From Clostridia bacterium (GTDB lineage Bacteria; Bacillota; Clostridia; Lachnospirales; Lachnospiraceae), in NCBI GenBank assembly GCA_910575245.1, contig CAJTEN010000001.1, positions 495,507-559,506 of the forward strand: 64,000 nucleotides of DNA, read 5' to 3'. Under the pieces are notes generated by a model. It made no database searches, was not told the DNA's origin, and saw nothing but the letters and a program-made list of their open reading frames with translations. This document shows positions 8,635 to 17,920 of this stretch, piece after piece (positions within the stretch are counted from its first letter, which is position 1; every line of letters starts with the position of its first letter). Made by a program: the position numbers and the translations under genes.

Positions 8635-10461
8635 ATGTGCGGAATCGTGGGATATATCGGGACGAAACAGGCGGCGCCCATTATTTTGGACGGACTGGCT
8701 AAGTTAGAGTACCGCGGGTATGACTCGGCGGGTATGGCAATCTATGACGGTGAGAAGATCAATATTACCAAATCCGTAGGAAGGCTGAAGATCCTGGAGA
8801 ATCTGACCCATGGAGGGGAGACGATGGCCGGTGTCTGCGGCATCGGCCATACGAGATGGGCGACCCATGGCGTGCCCAACAATATCAATGCACATCCCCA
8901 TTTTAATACGGACGGGACGATCACGGTGGTCCATAACGGCATTATCGAGAACTATATCCAGCTTCGGCAGATGCTGACAGATAAAGGCTATCAGTTCGTG
9001 TCCGAGACAGACACAGAGGTGCTGGCACATCTGCTGGACTATTATTATAAGGGAAATCCGATGGAGGCGGTCACGAAGGTGCTTCATCGTGTGGAGGGTT
9101 CTTATGCCCTGGGTATTCTGTTTGCGGACTGCCCGGACCAGATTTTTGCGGCCAGGAAGGATTCCCCGCTGGTGGTGGGGCAGAATAAGGACGGATGTTT
9201 CATCGCCTCGGATGTTCCCGCCATCTTAAGATATACGAGAAAAATATATTATGTGGACAATCAGGAGATCGTACGGCTGCGGACAGACCACATGCATTTC
9301 TATACGGTGGATGAGGAGGAAATCCATAAGGAACCTGTCACCATCGAGTGGGATGCCAACGCAGCGGAGAAAGCCGGGTACGAGCATTTTATGCTGAAAG
9401 AGATGTATGAGCAGCCTAAGACCGTGATGGATACGCTTATGCCAAGGATTCAGGACAACGATATCGTGATCGAAGAACTGAATATAACGGACGAAGAACT
9501 TGAGGCAATCAGGAAGATCCATATCGTAGCCTGCGGCTCGGCATACCATGCCGGGATGACGGGGAAGTATGTGATCGAGGGACTGGCACGGATCCCTGTA
9601 GAGGTAGATCTGGCATCCGAGTTCAGATATCGGAATCCGATTCTGGAAGAGGGGAGTATGGTAATTGTGATCAGCCAGTCCGGTGAGACGGCGGATACCC
9701 TGGCAGCGCTCAGAGAGGCCAAGGCGCGGGGATTTAAAGTGCTGGGTATTGTGAATGTGGTGGGAAGCTCTATCGCCAGGGAGGCAGACAATGTGATGTA
9801 CACCTGGGCCGGGCCGGAGATTGCCGTGGCCACCACCAAGGCTTACAGCGCCCAGCTTACGGCACTCTATCTGCTGGCAATGAAACTGGGCAGGGTGAAA
9901 GGACAGATCGGGAATAAAGATTTTGCGTCCATGATCGGGGATCTGAGATGCCTGCCGGATCAGATCGAGCTTCTGCTGAATAATAAATTAAGAATACAGA
10001 AATTCGCGAACCGTTACATAGGCGCCAAGGATGTATTTTTTATCGGCCGGGGGATCGATTATGCGATCTCTCTGGAGGGCTCCCTGAAGCTGAAGGAGAT
10101 TTCTTATATTCATTCCGAGGCATATGCGGCAGGCGAGCTGAAGCATGGCACAATCTCGTTGATCGAGGAGGGAACGCTGGTGGCGGCAGTGTCTACCCAG
10201 CCGGAATTGTATGCGAAGACAATCAGCAATATGGTAGAGGTGAAGGCGAGAGGAGCCTTCGTGCTGGCGGTTACCTGTGAAGAGAATAAGGAGATTGAGA
10301 AGGCGGCGGACTATGTGATTTATATCCCGGAGACCAATCCCTTCTTCGCGAATTCGCTGGCGATCATACCATTACAGCTGTTCGGGTATTATGTGGCTGT
10401 GGGAAAGGGATGTGATGTGGACAAACCCAGGAATCTGGCGAAGTCAGTAACTGTCGAATAG
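8635..10461 (+). CDS. glmS: Glutamine-fructose-6-phosphate aminotransferase (isomerizing)
   Basis: GlmS makes glucosamine-6-phosphate from fructose-6-phosphate and glutamine, the committed step to UDP-GlcNAc and peptidoglycan. The 608-residue protein starts MCGIVGYIG, so Cys2 becomes the N-terminal nucleophile after Met removal. The glutaminase domain covers ~1-235 (HTRWATHG, HNGIIENY). Two SIS isomerase domains follow (ACGSAYHAG; SQSGETADT; SEAYAAGELKHG). It ends with the conserved DKPRNLAKSVTVE. AGGAGG lies nine bases before the ATG. The 69-base upstream gap is too short, and lacks the conserved core, for a glmS ribozyme. Confidence 0.98.
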   Translation: MCGIVGYIGTKQAAPIILDGLAKLEYRGYDSAGMAIYDGEKINITKSVGRLKILENLTHGGETMAGVCGIGHTRWATHGVPNNINAHPHFNTDGTITVVHNGIIENYIQLRQMLTDKGYQFVSETDTEVLAHLLDYYYKGNPMEAVTKVLHRVEGSYALGILFADCPDQIFAARKDSPLVVGQNKDGCFIASDVPAILRYTRKIYYVDNQEIVRLRTDHMHFYTVDEEEIHKEPVTIEWDANAAEKAGYEHFMLKEMYEQPKTVMDTLMPRIQDNDIVIEELNITDEELEAIRKIHIVACGSAYHAGMTGKYVIEGLARIPVEVDLASEFRYRNPILEEGSMVIVISQSGETADTLAALREAKARGFKVLGIVNVVGSSIAREADNVMYTWAGPEIAVATTKAYSAQLTALYLLAMKLGRVKGQIGNKDFASMIGDLRCLPDQIELLLNNKLRIQKFANRYIGAKDVFFIGRGIDYAISLEGSLKLKEISYIHSEAYAAGELKHGTISLIEEGTLVAAVSTQPELYAKTISNMVEVKARGAFVLAVTCEENKEIEKAADYVIYIPETNPFFANSLAIIPLQLFGYYVAVGKGCDVDKPRNLAKSVTVE

Positions 10462-10485
10462 GGGTATAAGAGCAAATCATAGGAA

Positions 10486-10505
10486 GCGGGCATGTCCCGC
10501 TTTTT
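10486..10505 (+). terminator. Rho-independent terminator after glmS
   Basis: GCGGG pairs with CCCGC across the loop CATGT, followed directly by TTTTT. It ends the envelope block. Confidence 0.85.
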
Positions 10506-10678
10506 GTGATATAGGGAAATGATTTTCATAAACACAAATTTTCTAAAATTTTGTCACAGTTTGAACACAATTAAGGGATATACTGACCTCAGGATCAAAG
10601 AAGAGAACGGCACAGGTGCCAGAGAGAATAAAATACACCGGCCGGAGTTAATATAAGAACGGGAAAGGGGAAGGAATT

Positions 10679-12373
10679 ATGTACGATAACAATTATCCAA
10701 ACAAAGACGCCGCATCACAGGATAACAGTTCGGTGCAGGAACAGAGTGCGGCAGTGCAGGACCAAACATCACAGGGAGGATCGGCCCAGAACCAGCAGAC
10801 CACACCACAGTACCAGAACAGGTACAGCGGATATGGCGACAACCAATATTACAGGAATACCTATAGCGGCAGTAATTATGGACAGAATACGGCACACGGT
10901 CCTTATGGGAATCAACAGAGTGGTTATTACACAAGTGCAGACAGTACAAACGGCATAGGCAGTGTGCACGGCAATACGGCAGCGGGTACTTCGAACACCA
11001 TGAACAGGCCCGGAGGAGCCAATGGATCCGGCACGGCATATGGCAGGGAAAGCTACCAGTACGGCAATACGTATCCGAATTATACACAGATGGACACGGG
11101 CAAGCATAAGAAAAAGAAAGAAAAGAAGCCGCACAGCGGAGGCTTTCTGAAGAAAGCTCTTGTATGTGTCTCGTTGGGACTTCTGTTCGGGCTTTTTGCG
11201 GGAGCGGGACTGTATATTGTGCAGGCGGCCACCGGGGTGATCGGATCCGCAGTGACAACTGTTGAGAGTACGGAAGAAACAGTTCAGGCTACGGCAGGCA
11301 GTGACGCGCAGGGAGGAGCTGCAGCGACGGCAGGCGGGACAGAGGCGGACAGCGGTATACGCACGACGGACAGCATCACCACAATCGTTGCGGACGTATC
11401 AGAGGTTGTAAAAGAAGTTATGCCGGCCATTGTGTCGATCAATAACCATTATACCGAGAAAATGTCATACTTCGGACAGACCATGACAAGCGAAGCGGAT
11501 GCCAGCGGTTCCGGTATCATTGTAGGACAGAATGATACGGAATTGCTGATTGTGTCCAACTACCATGTAATTGAGAATGCGGATGAACTTACGGTACAGT
11601 TTACGGAAGGCAGTGAGGCGAAGGCATCCATCAAAGGAACGGATCCTGATATGGACCTGGCAGTAATAGCCGTTCCAGTCAGCGACGTGGACAACGCGGC
11701 CCTGCAGGAGATCGCAGTGGCCACACTGGGTGATTCCGATTCCCTGACGGTAGGGGAGCCTGCCATTGCAATCGGAAATTCTTTGGGATATGGACAGTCG
11801 GTTACGACCGGGGTGATCAGTGCCCTGAACAGAAATATCCAGCTTTCAGACGGTACGGATGGTACCTTTATCCAGACAGATGCGGCCATCAATCCGGGCA
11901 ATTCCGGCGGCGCACTCTTAAACATGAAAGGGGAAGTAGTCGGCATTAACTCCAACAAGATCGGCGGAAGCGCCGTGGAAGGTATGGGATATGCAATTCC
12001 TATCTCGGCAGCGAGCCCGATCATAGCGGAACTGATGTTAAAAGAGACGAAGAACAAGGTGGCCGAAGAGGAAAGAGGCTATCTGGGCATCTCCGGTATC
12101 AGTGTCACCCAGGAGGTATCGGAGGCATACGGTATGCCGGAAGGTGTCTACATCTCACAGGTGTATGAGAATACGGCAGCGGCGGCTGCAGGGCTGCGCA
12201 AAGGCGATATTATCGTAGAGTTTGACGGGGATAAGATCTCTTCCATGGATGCCCTGCAGCGTGAACTGGAATTCTATGCACAGGGAGATACGGTGGATGT
12301 TACCGTAATGACGCCGGGAGCCGGCGGCTATGAGAGCAGAACGGTGCAGCTCACACTGGGAAACAGATCATAG
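10679..12373 (+). CDS. HtrA/DegP-like S1C serine protease, membrane-anchored
   Basis: A surface quality-control protease. The 564-residue chain has a ~140-residue cytoplasmic tail rich in Asn, Gln, Ser, Tyr and Gly, a lysine cluster, then one membrane helix (~160-182). The trypsin-like domain carries the triad His296 (NYHVIENADE), Asp326 (DPDMDLAV) and Ser409 (NPGNSGGAL). A C-terminal PDZ domain (~475-560) contains YISQVYENTAAAAAGL and GDIIVEFDG. GGGGAAGGA lies just upstream of the ATG. It is flanked by its own terminator and appears monocistronic. The disordered tail is longer than in most HtrA proteins and is low-complexity rather than a known domain. Confidence 0.94.
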   Translation: MYDNNYPNKDAASQDNSSVQEQSAAVQDQTSQGGSAQNQQTTPQYQNRYSGYGDNQYYRNTYSGSNYGQNTAHGPYGNQQSGYYTSADSTNGIGSVHGNTAAGTSNTMNRPGGANGSGTAYGRESYQYGNTYPNYTQMDTGKHKKKKEKKPHSGGFLKKALVCVSLGLLFGLFAGAGLYIVQAATGVIGSAVTTVESTEETVQATAGSDAQGGAAATAGGTEADSGIRTTDSITTIVADVSEVVKEVMPAIVSINNHYTEKMSYFGQTMTSEADASGSGIIVGQNDTELLIVSNYHVIENADELTVQFTEGSEAKASIKGTDPDMDLAVIAVPVSDVDNAALQEIAVATLGDSDSLTVGEPAIAIGNSLGYGQSVTTGVISALNRNIQLSDGTDGTFIQTDAAINPGNSGGALLNMKGEVVGINSNKIGGSAVEGMGYAIPISAASPIIAELMLKETKNKVAEEERGYLGISGISVTQEVSEAYGMPEGVYISQVYENTAAAAAGLRKGDIIVEFDGDKISSMDALQRELEFYAQGDTVDVTVMTPGAGGYESRTVQLTLGNRS

Positions 12374-12420
12374 ACCGGGATTAGAACATGGTTAATAGAT
12401 TTACAGGATTGCATAAAAGG

Positions 12421-12450
12421 AAGGACAGCCAAATGACTGTCTTTCTTTTT
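12421..12450 (+). terminator. Rho-independent terminator after htrA-like gene
   Basis: AAGGACAG pairs with CTGTCTTT over eight bases (one G-T pair) around an eight-base loop, followed by CTTTTT. Confidence 0.8.
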
Positions 12451-12471
12451 GGATGTTTAGAAATTGTTTAC

Positions 12472-12500
12472 TTGTGAGCGGGTTCTTTTTATACTATGAT
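12472..12500 (+). promoter_or_regulatory. Candidate sigma-A promoter for the ClpX-like gene
   Basis: TTGTGA, a 17-base spacer and TATGAT at 12495-12500. The 19-base leader repeat begins 20 bases after the -10 box, so it would be near the RNA 5' end. Confidence 0.5.
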
Positions 12501-12520
12501 AGAAGAGACAGATAATAACA

Positions 12521-12539
12521 TTTGTGTCCGGGAAGACAT
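12521..12539 (+). repeat. 19-base leader repeat, copy 2
   Basis: Identical to 12-30 and again in a 5' untranslated region. Here it lies between a candidate promoter and the ClpX-like start codon. The copies are about 12.5 kb apart and their flanks do not match. Confidence 0.55.
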
Positions 12540-12614
12540 AAAGGCAGGTATCCAGGGCGGAACTGCGGCAGGAACAGGCAGCGGTTACAGCAAAGCAGGA
12601 AGATAGGAGCAGTC

Positions 12615-14330
12615 ATGAGAGAGGACAGATTTGACGGGACAGACCAATCTATAGAAAAGGAACGCAGATCCTGGGATTTTCGAGAACTGGAAGACGGTGA
12701 GGGAGAGAGAGAACGTCTGCGGAGAGAGCGGAATGAGCGCCTGCAGAGCCTAAACGGGCCGCGGGAACAGGAAGAGGAAATTGCCGGGAGTGATAACGGA
12801 AAGACTACGCCGTATGAAAAGAATGACAGAGGGGAAGCTATGAGCCAGGATAAGGACAGAAATGACAGGGAAGATCTGATCGTAAGCGAAACAGAGGAGA
12901 AGACAGAGGTTACGGAAGAGGATAATTATTCAGATAACGATTACGAGGATGTCTGTTTCATCTGCCGCAGGCCGGAGAGCAAGGCGGGCAAGATGTTCAG
13001 GCTGCCGAACCATATCTGTGTCTGCGATGACTGTATGCATAAGACGATGGACACGGTGAGTCAGTTCGACTATCAGGGGATGCTGAACGATCCCAATATG
13101 ACAGACTTCAATAACGGGAGGGGGTTCCCGAAGATCAGCTTCGTCAACCTGGCAGACCTGCAGGGAGACGGCGGGATCCCCAATAAGCAGAAACTGAAGA
13201 AAAAGAAGAAAGAGGCAGTACCGGAAATCGATATCAGGAATATTATGCCGCCCCATAAGATTAAGGCGAAGCTGGATGAGTATGTGGTAGGGCAGGAGCA
13301 TGCCAAGAAGGTTATGTCTGTGGCAGTCTACAACCATTACAAAAGAGTAGCTACCGGTACAATGGACGAAATTGAGATCGAGAAGTCAAATATGCTGATG
13401 ATCGGGCCCACGGGGTGTGGCAAGACCTATCTTGTCAAGACGCTGGCCAGGCTTCTGGATGTGCCGCTTGCTATTACGGACGCCACGTCACTGACCGAAG
13501 CCGGATATATCGGCGACGATATCGAGAGCGTTGTATCCAAGCTTCTGGCTGCAGCCGAGAATGATGTGGAGCGGGCGGAACAGGGGATCATATTTATCGA
13601 CGAGATCGATAAGATTGCGAAGAAGAAGAATACCAATTCCAGGGATGTCAGCGGAGAGTCTGTACAGCAGGGCATGCTGAAGCTTTTGGAGGGGGCGGAA
13701 GTGGAAGTGCCTGTGGGGGCGAATTCCAAGAACGCCATGGTTCCGCTTGCAACCGTCAACACGAGGAACATCTTGTTTATCTGCGGCGGGGCTTTCCCGG
13801 ATCTGGAAGAGATTATTAAGCAGCGCTTGAATAAGAAGACGTCGATCGGCTACGGTGCGGAATTACGGGATAAATATGACAAGGAGAAGAATATCCTGAA
13901 CAGAGTTACGGTGGAGGATATCAAGAAATTCGGGATGATTCCCGAGTTTATCGGCCGTCTGCCGGTGATCTTTACCCTGGAGGGACTGGGTAAGGAGATG
14001 TTGGTCAAGATCCTGAACGAACCCAGGAATGCGATCTTAAAGCAGTACCAGAAGCTGCTTGAACTGGATGAGGTGAAGCTGGAGTTTGAACCGGGGGCAT
14101 TGGAGGCAATCGCAGACAAGGCCATGGAGAAGGAGACCGGCGCAAGGGCGCTGCGCGCGATTATTGAGGAGTTTATGCTGGACATTATGTATGAGGTGCC
14201 CAAGGATGACAATATCGGCAGGGTGACCATCACCAGGGAATATATAGAGGGAACAGGAGGCCCTGTCATTGATATACGCAGCAATTCCCTGGAGCATCCG
14301 GACCGATTGAATGTGATAGAGGGAAACTAG
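12615..14330 (+). CDS. clpX: ClpX-family AAA+ unfoldase with long acidic N-terminal extension
   Basis: An ATP-driven protein unfoldase that normally feeds the ClpP protease. From ATG 12615 (AGGAG five bases upstream) it is 571 residues. A charged, low-complexity extension of ~115 residues precedes the zinc-binding domain (CFIC then CVCDDC). The AAA+ module has Walker A GPTGCGKT, Walker B IIFIDEIDK, the pore loop GYIGDD, sensor GRLPVIF and sensor-2 TGARALR. Ordinary ClpX is about 420 residues and has GPTGSGKT, GYVGED and an IGF loop. Here these read GCGKT, GYIGDD and IGY (SIGYGAEL). ATG 12840, with GGGG nearby, is an alternative start giving 496 residues. No clpP is adjacent. It may be a specialised ClpX paralogue. 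The stop codon lies inside a fold-back repeat. Confidence 0.87.
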   Translation: MREDRFDGTDQSIEKERRSWDFRELEDGEGERERLRRERNERLQSLNGPREQEEEIAGSDNGKTTPYEKNDRGEAMSQDKDRNDREDLIVSETEEKTEVTEEDNYSDNDYEDVCFICRRPESKAGKMFRLPNHICVCDDCMHKTMDTVSQFDYQGMLNDPNMTDFNNGRGFPKISFVNLADLQGDGGIPNKQKLKKKKKEAVPEIDIRNIMPPHKIKAKLDEYVVGQEHAKKVMSVAVYNHYKRVATGTMDEIEIEKSNMLMIGPTGCGKTYLVKTLARLLDVPLAITDATSLTEAGYIGDDIESVVSKLLAAAENDVERAEQGIIFIDEIDKIAKKKNTNSRDVSGESVQQGMLKLLEGAEVEVPVGANSKNAMVPLATVNTRNILFICGGAFPDLEEIIKQRLNKKTSIGYGAELRDKYDKEKNILNRVTVEDIKKFGMIPEFIGRLPVIFTLEGLGKEMLVKILNEPRNAILKQYQKLLELDEVKLEFEPGALEAIADKAMEKETGARALRAIIEEFMLDIMYEVPKDDNIGRVTITREYIEGTGGPVIDIRSNSLEHPDRLNVIEGN

Positions 14331-14490
14331 TATAATCCACAATAATTATCCGCCCCTTTCACTTGTCTAAATTTCCATCTGCCGCGTTGTTGTCAATCGA
14401 CGTAGCCACCGCTACGCCTCATTCCTCCGCCTTGCATATGAAAATTTATCCTGCGTGTAAGGGCACGGTAATTATCGTGGATTATACTAG
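14327..14490 (+). repeat. 164-base fold-back element (MITE-like)
   Basis: Both ends are near-perfect inverted repeats of ~32 bases, beginning CTAGTATAATCCAC and differing at few positions. The complementarity continues imperfectly into the centre (TAAATTT-CAT and CGTAG stretches), so the whole unit can fold into one long hairpin. It has no coding capacity. The left end supplies the TAG stop of the ClpX-like gene. The terminal CTAG on each side could be part of the element or a target duplication. It fills most of the ~265-base gap here. The shape suggests a non-autonomous mobile repeat, or a strong transcription terminator in effect. Confidence 0.75.
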
Positions 14491-14594
14491 GAGTTTCGGA
14501 TGCATGATAACAGGACAAATGCAGCAGACATAACATAATAGGAAAGAGATAAGAGAGAACGGCCCGCCGTTTACGGCAGCTGTTGTTTTAGAAG

Positions 14595-16289
14595 ATGACT
14601 TGTAAAGAAAAGATCTTATCCAACGATTATGCCGACCTGATCACTGATTATGTTGTGGCGGAGGAATTGTCGGGTACATCTCCGATAGACTTCTGTTTCC
14701 ACGGAATTGACGATGGCTATGGGGTGGCGAATGTCAACCGCGGTATGTTTCCGCCGACATCCATCGGCTATTACGGTTATTCGGCGATTCCTGTGCTGTA
14801 CGGGCTGATGCAGACCCAGGACATTATTTTTGATCCGGAGAATCTGGCCCAGACAGGAAGCATCCGGTTACAGAATCCGCCCCTGTCTTTGCAGGGGGCC
14901 GGTGTGGTGCTGGGGTTTGTTGACACAGGGATCCGCTACGAGCTTGATGTGTTCCGCAGAGAAGACGGAAGCAGCCGCATCATGGCGCTCTGGGACCAGA
15001 CGATTCAGGACGGGGAACCGCCGGAAGGGTTTCTGTACGGTACGGAGTATACCAGAGCCCAGATCGATCAGGCGCTGCAGATGGAAGAACCGGCGGCGCT
15101 CGTTCCTTCGACCGATACCAACGGACACGGCACGCAGATGGCTTCCGTGGCAGCCGGCAGCATTGTGAATCAGGGACTTACTTACCGCGGAGCCGCGCCC
15201 CAGGCGGACATTGCAGTAGTCAAGTTAAAACCGGCTAAACAGTATCTGCGGGATTATTACCTGGTGGCTGACGATGCCGCGGCTTATCAGGAAAATGACA
15301 TCATGGAAGCGGTCAGCTACTTGGAGCGTATGGCGATCGCCTTGCACAGGCCGGTGGTGATCGTATTGGGCATCGGTACCAATCTGGGAAGCCACAACGG
15401 TACCTCACCGCTGGCTTCCTATCTGAACAGCGTGGCAAGACGCAGAAGCCGGGCAGTGGTCGTATGCGGCGGCAATGAAGGAGATAAAGAACATCACTAT
15501 GAACACACCGTACCGGATACGGTGGAGATCCGTGTGCCGGATAACATGAAAGGATTCTGTATGGAGCTGTGGGGAACGCTTCCGGATATCTATACGGTCA
15601 GGCTGCGTTCACCGGGCGGTGAGAGGTCTCCGGAGATTGATTTCAGGAGCAGGGAAGACCGGGTGATCGATTTTATTTTCGAGAGCGCCGTCGTTACGGT
15701 GAGTAATCTGATCGGAGAGAGGGACGCGGGAGAGCAGCTTATCTTTTTCAGATTTGAAGATCCCACGCCGGGCATCTGGAATCTGCAGGTCTATCCGTCG
15801 GAGGGACAGAAAGGAACGGGAACTTTTCATATCTGGCTGCCTGTCACGGAGTTTATGGAACAAAACGTAACGTTTCTGGCGCCAAGCCCGGATGTAACGC
15901 TGACAGAGCCTTCCAATGCGGAACGTGTCATTACCGTATCGGCTTATAACGGCCTGACCGGAAGCTGGTTTATGGAATCCGGGCGCGGATATACCAAGAG
16001 CGGCGTGATCAAGCCGGATCTGGCGGCGCCCGGTGTTCAGGTGCCGACAGTCTTAGAACCGGCAACGGGCTCAAGTATGGCGGCAGCCCTGACTGCGGGC
16101 TGCGTGGCACAGTTCATGGAATGGGCGGTGGTGGACGGCAATACACCGACGGTGGAGAGCAGAGGGATCAAGAGCTTTCTCATAAGAGGGGCTGACCGGT
16201 CGGAGGATATTGTGTATCCGGATAACCGGTGGGGATTCGGTAAGCTGGACATCAGCGGGACCTTTGAGACGCTGGCGAGACTGGCATGA
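14595..16289 (+). CDS. S8 subtilisin-like peptidase, CspB type
   Basis: A serine protease related to clostridial Csp proteases, some of which process the spore cortex hydrolase SleC. The 564 residues comprise a short N-terminal prodomain-like region (~1-100) and the subtilase core with Asp in GFVDTGI, His in NGHGTQMASVAAG and Ser in GSSMAAALTAG. A jelly-roll-like insertion (~300-420) sits before the catalytic serine, as in CspB. The serine motif is GSSMAAA rather than the common GTSMAAP. No signal peptide is seen, consistent with cytosolic or spore localisation. The ribosome site is weak. The substrate is unknown, and several paralogues are common in this group. Confidence 0.9.
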   Translation: MTCKEKILSNDYADLITDYVVAEELSGTSPIDFCFHGIDDGYGVANVNRGMFPPTSIGYYGYSAIPVLYGLMQTQDIIFDPENLAQTGSIRLQNPPLSLQGAGVVLGFVDTGIRYELDVFRREDGSSRIMALWDQTIQDGEPPEGFLYGTEYTRAQIDQALQMEEPAALVPSTDTNGHGTQMASVAAGSIVNQGLTYRGAAPQADIAVVKLKPAKQYLRDYYLVADDAAAYQENDIMEAVSYLERMAIALHRPVVIVLGIGTNLGSHNGTSPLASYLNSVARRRSRAVVVCGGNEGDKEHHYEHTVPDTVEIRVPDNMKGFCMELWGTLPDIYTVRLRSPGGERSPEIDFRSREDRVIDFIFESAVVTVSNLIGERDAGEQLIFFRFEDPTPGIWNLQVYPSEGQKGTGTFHIWLPVTEFMEQNVTFLAPSPDVTLTEPSNAERVITVSAYNGLTGSWFMESGRGYTKSGVIKPDLAAPGVQVPTVLEPATGSSMAAALTAGCVAQFMEWAVVDGNTPTVESRGIKSFLIRGADRSEDIVYPDNRWGFGKLDISGTFETLARLA

Positions 16290-16324
16290 AACGTGGCTGA
16301 TATTCCGCGGGGTGTTGACATTAG

Positions 16325-16391
16325 AAATTTCATTTTCCGCCTTGCAGAAGCTGCCGTATATGGCTTCTGCAAGAGCCGGAAACAGAAATTT
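16325..16391 (+). other. 67-base intergenic hairpin
   Basis: A perfect 11-bp stem (CTTGCAGAAGC with GCTTCTGCAAG) is extended outward by further paired segments (TTCCG/CGGAA, AAATTT/AAATTT). It lies between the S8 peptidase and the MATE gene. No U-tract follows directly, so it may be an attenuator or processing site rather than a simple terminator. Confidence 0.5.
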
Positions 16392-16472
16392 GGAAATATG
16401 CAAATGCCGTTGCTGAAAGAGCGTTTCATAAGGCTATGGCTGACAGGAATTTTAAGAAGGAATAGGATACAA

Positions 16473-17888
16473 ATGAGCGGTAAAGGCATTCACAAATATT
16501 TTCACACCCATCATCATCACAGAAATCACCCACAGAACGTGGATCTGACACAGGGATCCATCATCAAGTGCATCATTCAGTTTGCAATCCCCATGTTTCT
16601 CGGGCAGCTGCTGCAGCAGTTTTATAATATGGTGGACGCATGGGTGGTGGGCAACTTCTCGGACAATAATAATTTCGCGGCGGTCAGCTCCGGCGGCAGC
16701 CTGACCTTTCTGATCATCGGATTTTTTAACGGCATCGCCATTGGAGGCGGTGTCATTATTTCGCGGTATTTCGGAGCCAGGGACAAGGAGAGCGTGCAGA
16801 AGGCGATCCACACCAATTTTCTGTTCGGCATTATGTCATCTGTGCTGGCCACGGCAGCAGGGCTGCTTCTGGTTCCTGGCCTTCTTGCGTGGATGAAGAC
16901 GCCTGCTGAGGTACTGCCTCATTCACTGGTCTATTTCCGGATTTATTTTGCGGGCGTATCAACGGTGATCCTTTATAATATCTGTATGTCGATCATGCAG
17001 GCTCAGGGGGACAGTCTGCATCCGTTGTACTATCTGATCTTCTCATCGCTGGTCAATATCGTGTTGGACCTGATCTTCGTGGCAGGATTTCATCAGGGAG
17101 CGGGCGGTGCGGCCGTTGCCACGGTGATTGCCCAGGGGCTCAGTGTCCTGTTATGCCTGGTGCGAATGTGCCGGGAACCGGACGAAATGGTGCGGCTGGA
17201 CTTCAGGAAACTGCATTTTTATAAAGATATTATGCTTCAGTCCATCGGACAGGGGCTGCCGACCGGTATTCAGAATTCGGTCATCAGTATCGGTAATATC
17301 GTAATACAGAGTAATGTCAACGCCTTCGGCGCTTATGCGATCTCGGGACATGGGGCCTATGCGAAGATAGAGGGATTTGTTTTCCTGCCGATCATGAGCG
17401 TATCCATGGTCCTGCCTACTTTCATCAGCCAGAATCTGGGTGCGGGCAGGCAGGAACGGGCGAAGAAAGGAGCAGCCTTCGGGATTCTGTCAGGTATGGT
17501 ACTGGCAGAACTGGTAGGTGCGGTGATCTATCTGTGGGCGCCTTATGCGCTTCGCTTTTTCGTGAATTCGGAAGAGGCAGTGAAATATGGGGTTATCCAT
17601 GCCCGGACTGTGGCGCCTTTCTTTTTCGTGCTGGCCTTCTCCCATTGCGCTGCCGGCGTCATGCGGGGCTGCGGAAAGGCCTTTGTGCCCATGATGACAA
17701 TGCTGCTGTTCTGGTGCGGCGTCCGTATTCTCTATGTAACGCTCGCAGTGAAGGAATTTCCGGTATTTAAGACGATCTCCTGGGCCTATCCGCTGACCTG
17801 GACACTCAGCACGCTGTTGTTCCTGGCGGTTCTCTTGAGGATGGATTGGGGAAATGCCATCGGTAAGAAAAGGCATCCGGAAGCATAA
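16473..17888 (+). CDS. MATE family multidrug/metabolite exporter
   Basis: A 12-helix inner-membrane antiporter that exports drugs or metabolites using a cation gradient. ATG 16473 follows an AGGA-containing site and gives 471 residues, the normal MATE length. The reading frame is open upstream to 16293, but that part covers the hairpin and is unlikely to be translated. The N-terminus carries a histidine-rich stretch (HTHHHHRNH), then typical MATE sequence: GSIIKCIIQFAIPMFLGQLLQ, FYNMVDAWVVG and a second half from ~235 (GLPTGIQNSVISIGN). The His run could bind metal but may be incidental. The substrate is unknown. Confidence 0.92.
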   Translation: MSGKGIHKYFHTHHHHRNHPQNVDLTQGSIIKCIIQFAIPMFLGQLLQQFYNMVDAWVVGNFSDNNNFAAVSSGGSLTFLIIGFFNGIAIGGGVIISRYFGARDKESVQKAIHTNFLFGIMSSVLATAAGLLLVPGLLAWMKTPAEVLPHSLVYFRIYFAGVSTVILYNICMSIMQAQGDSLHPLYYLIFSSLVNIVLDLIFVAGFHQGAGGAAVATVIAQGLSVLLCLVRMCREPDEMVRLDFRKLHFYKDIMLQSIGQGLPTGIQNSVISIGNIVIQSNVNAFGAYAISGHGAYAKIEGFVFLPIMSVSMVLPTFISQNLGAGRQERAKKGAAFGILSGMVLAELVGAVIYLWAPYALRFFVNSEEAVKYGVIHARTVAPFFFVLAFSHCAAGVMRGCGKAFVPMMTMLLFWCGVRILYVTLAVKEFPVFKTISWAYPLTWTLSTLLFLAVLLRMDWGNAIGKKRHPEA

Positions 17889-17920
17889 GGGGATACTATC
17901 ATGTAATTAAGGAGAAATGT

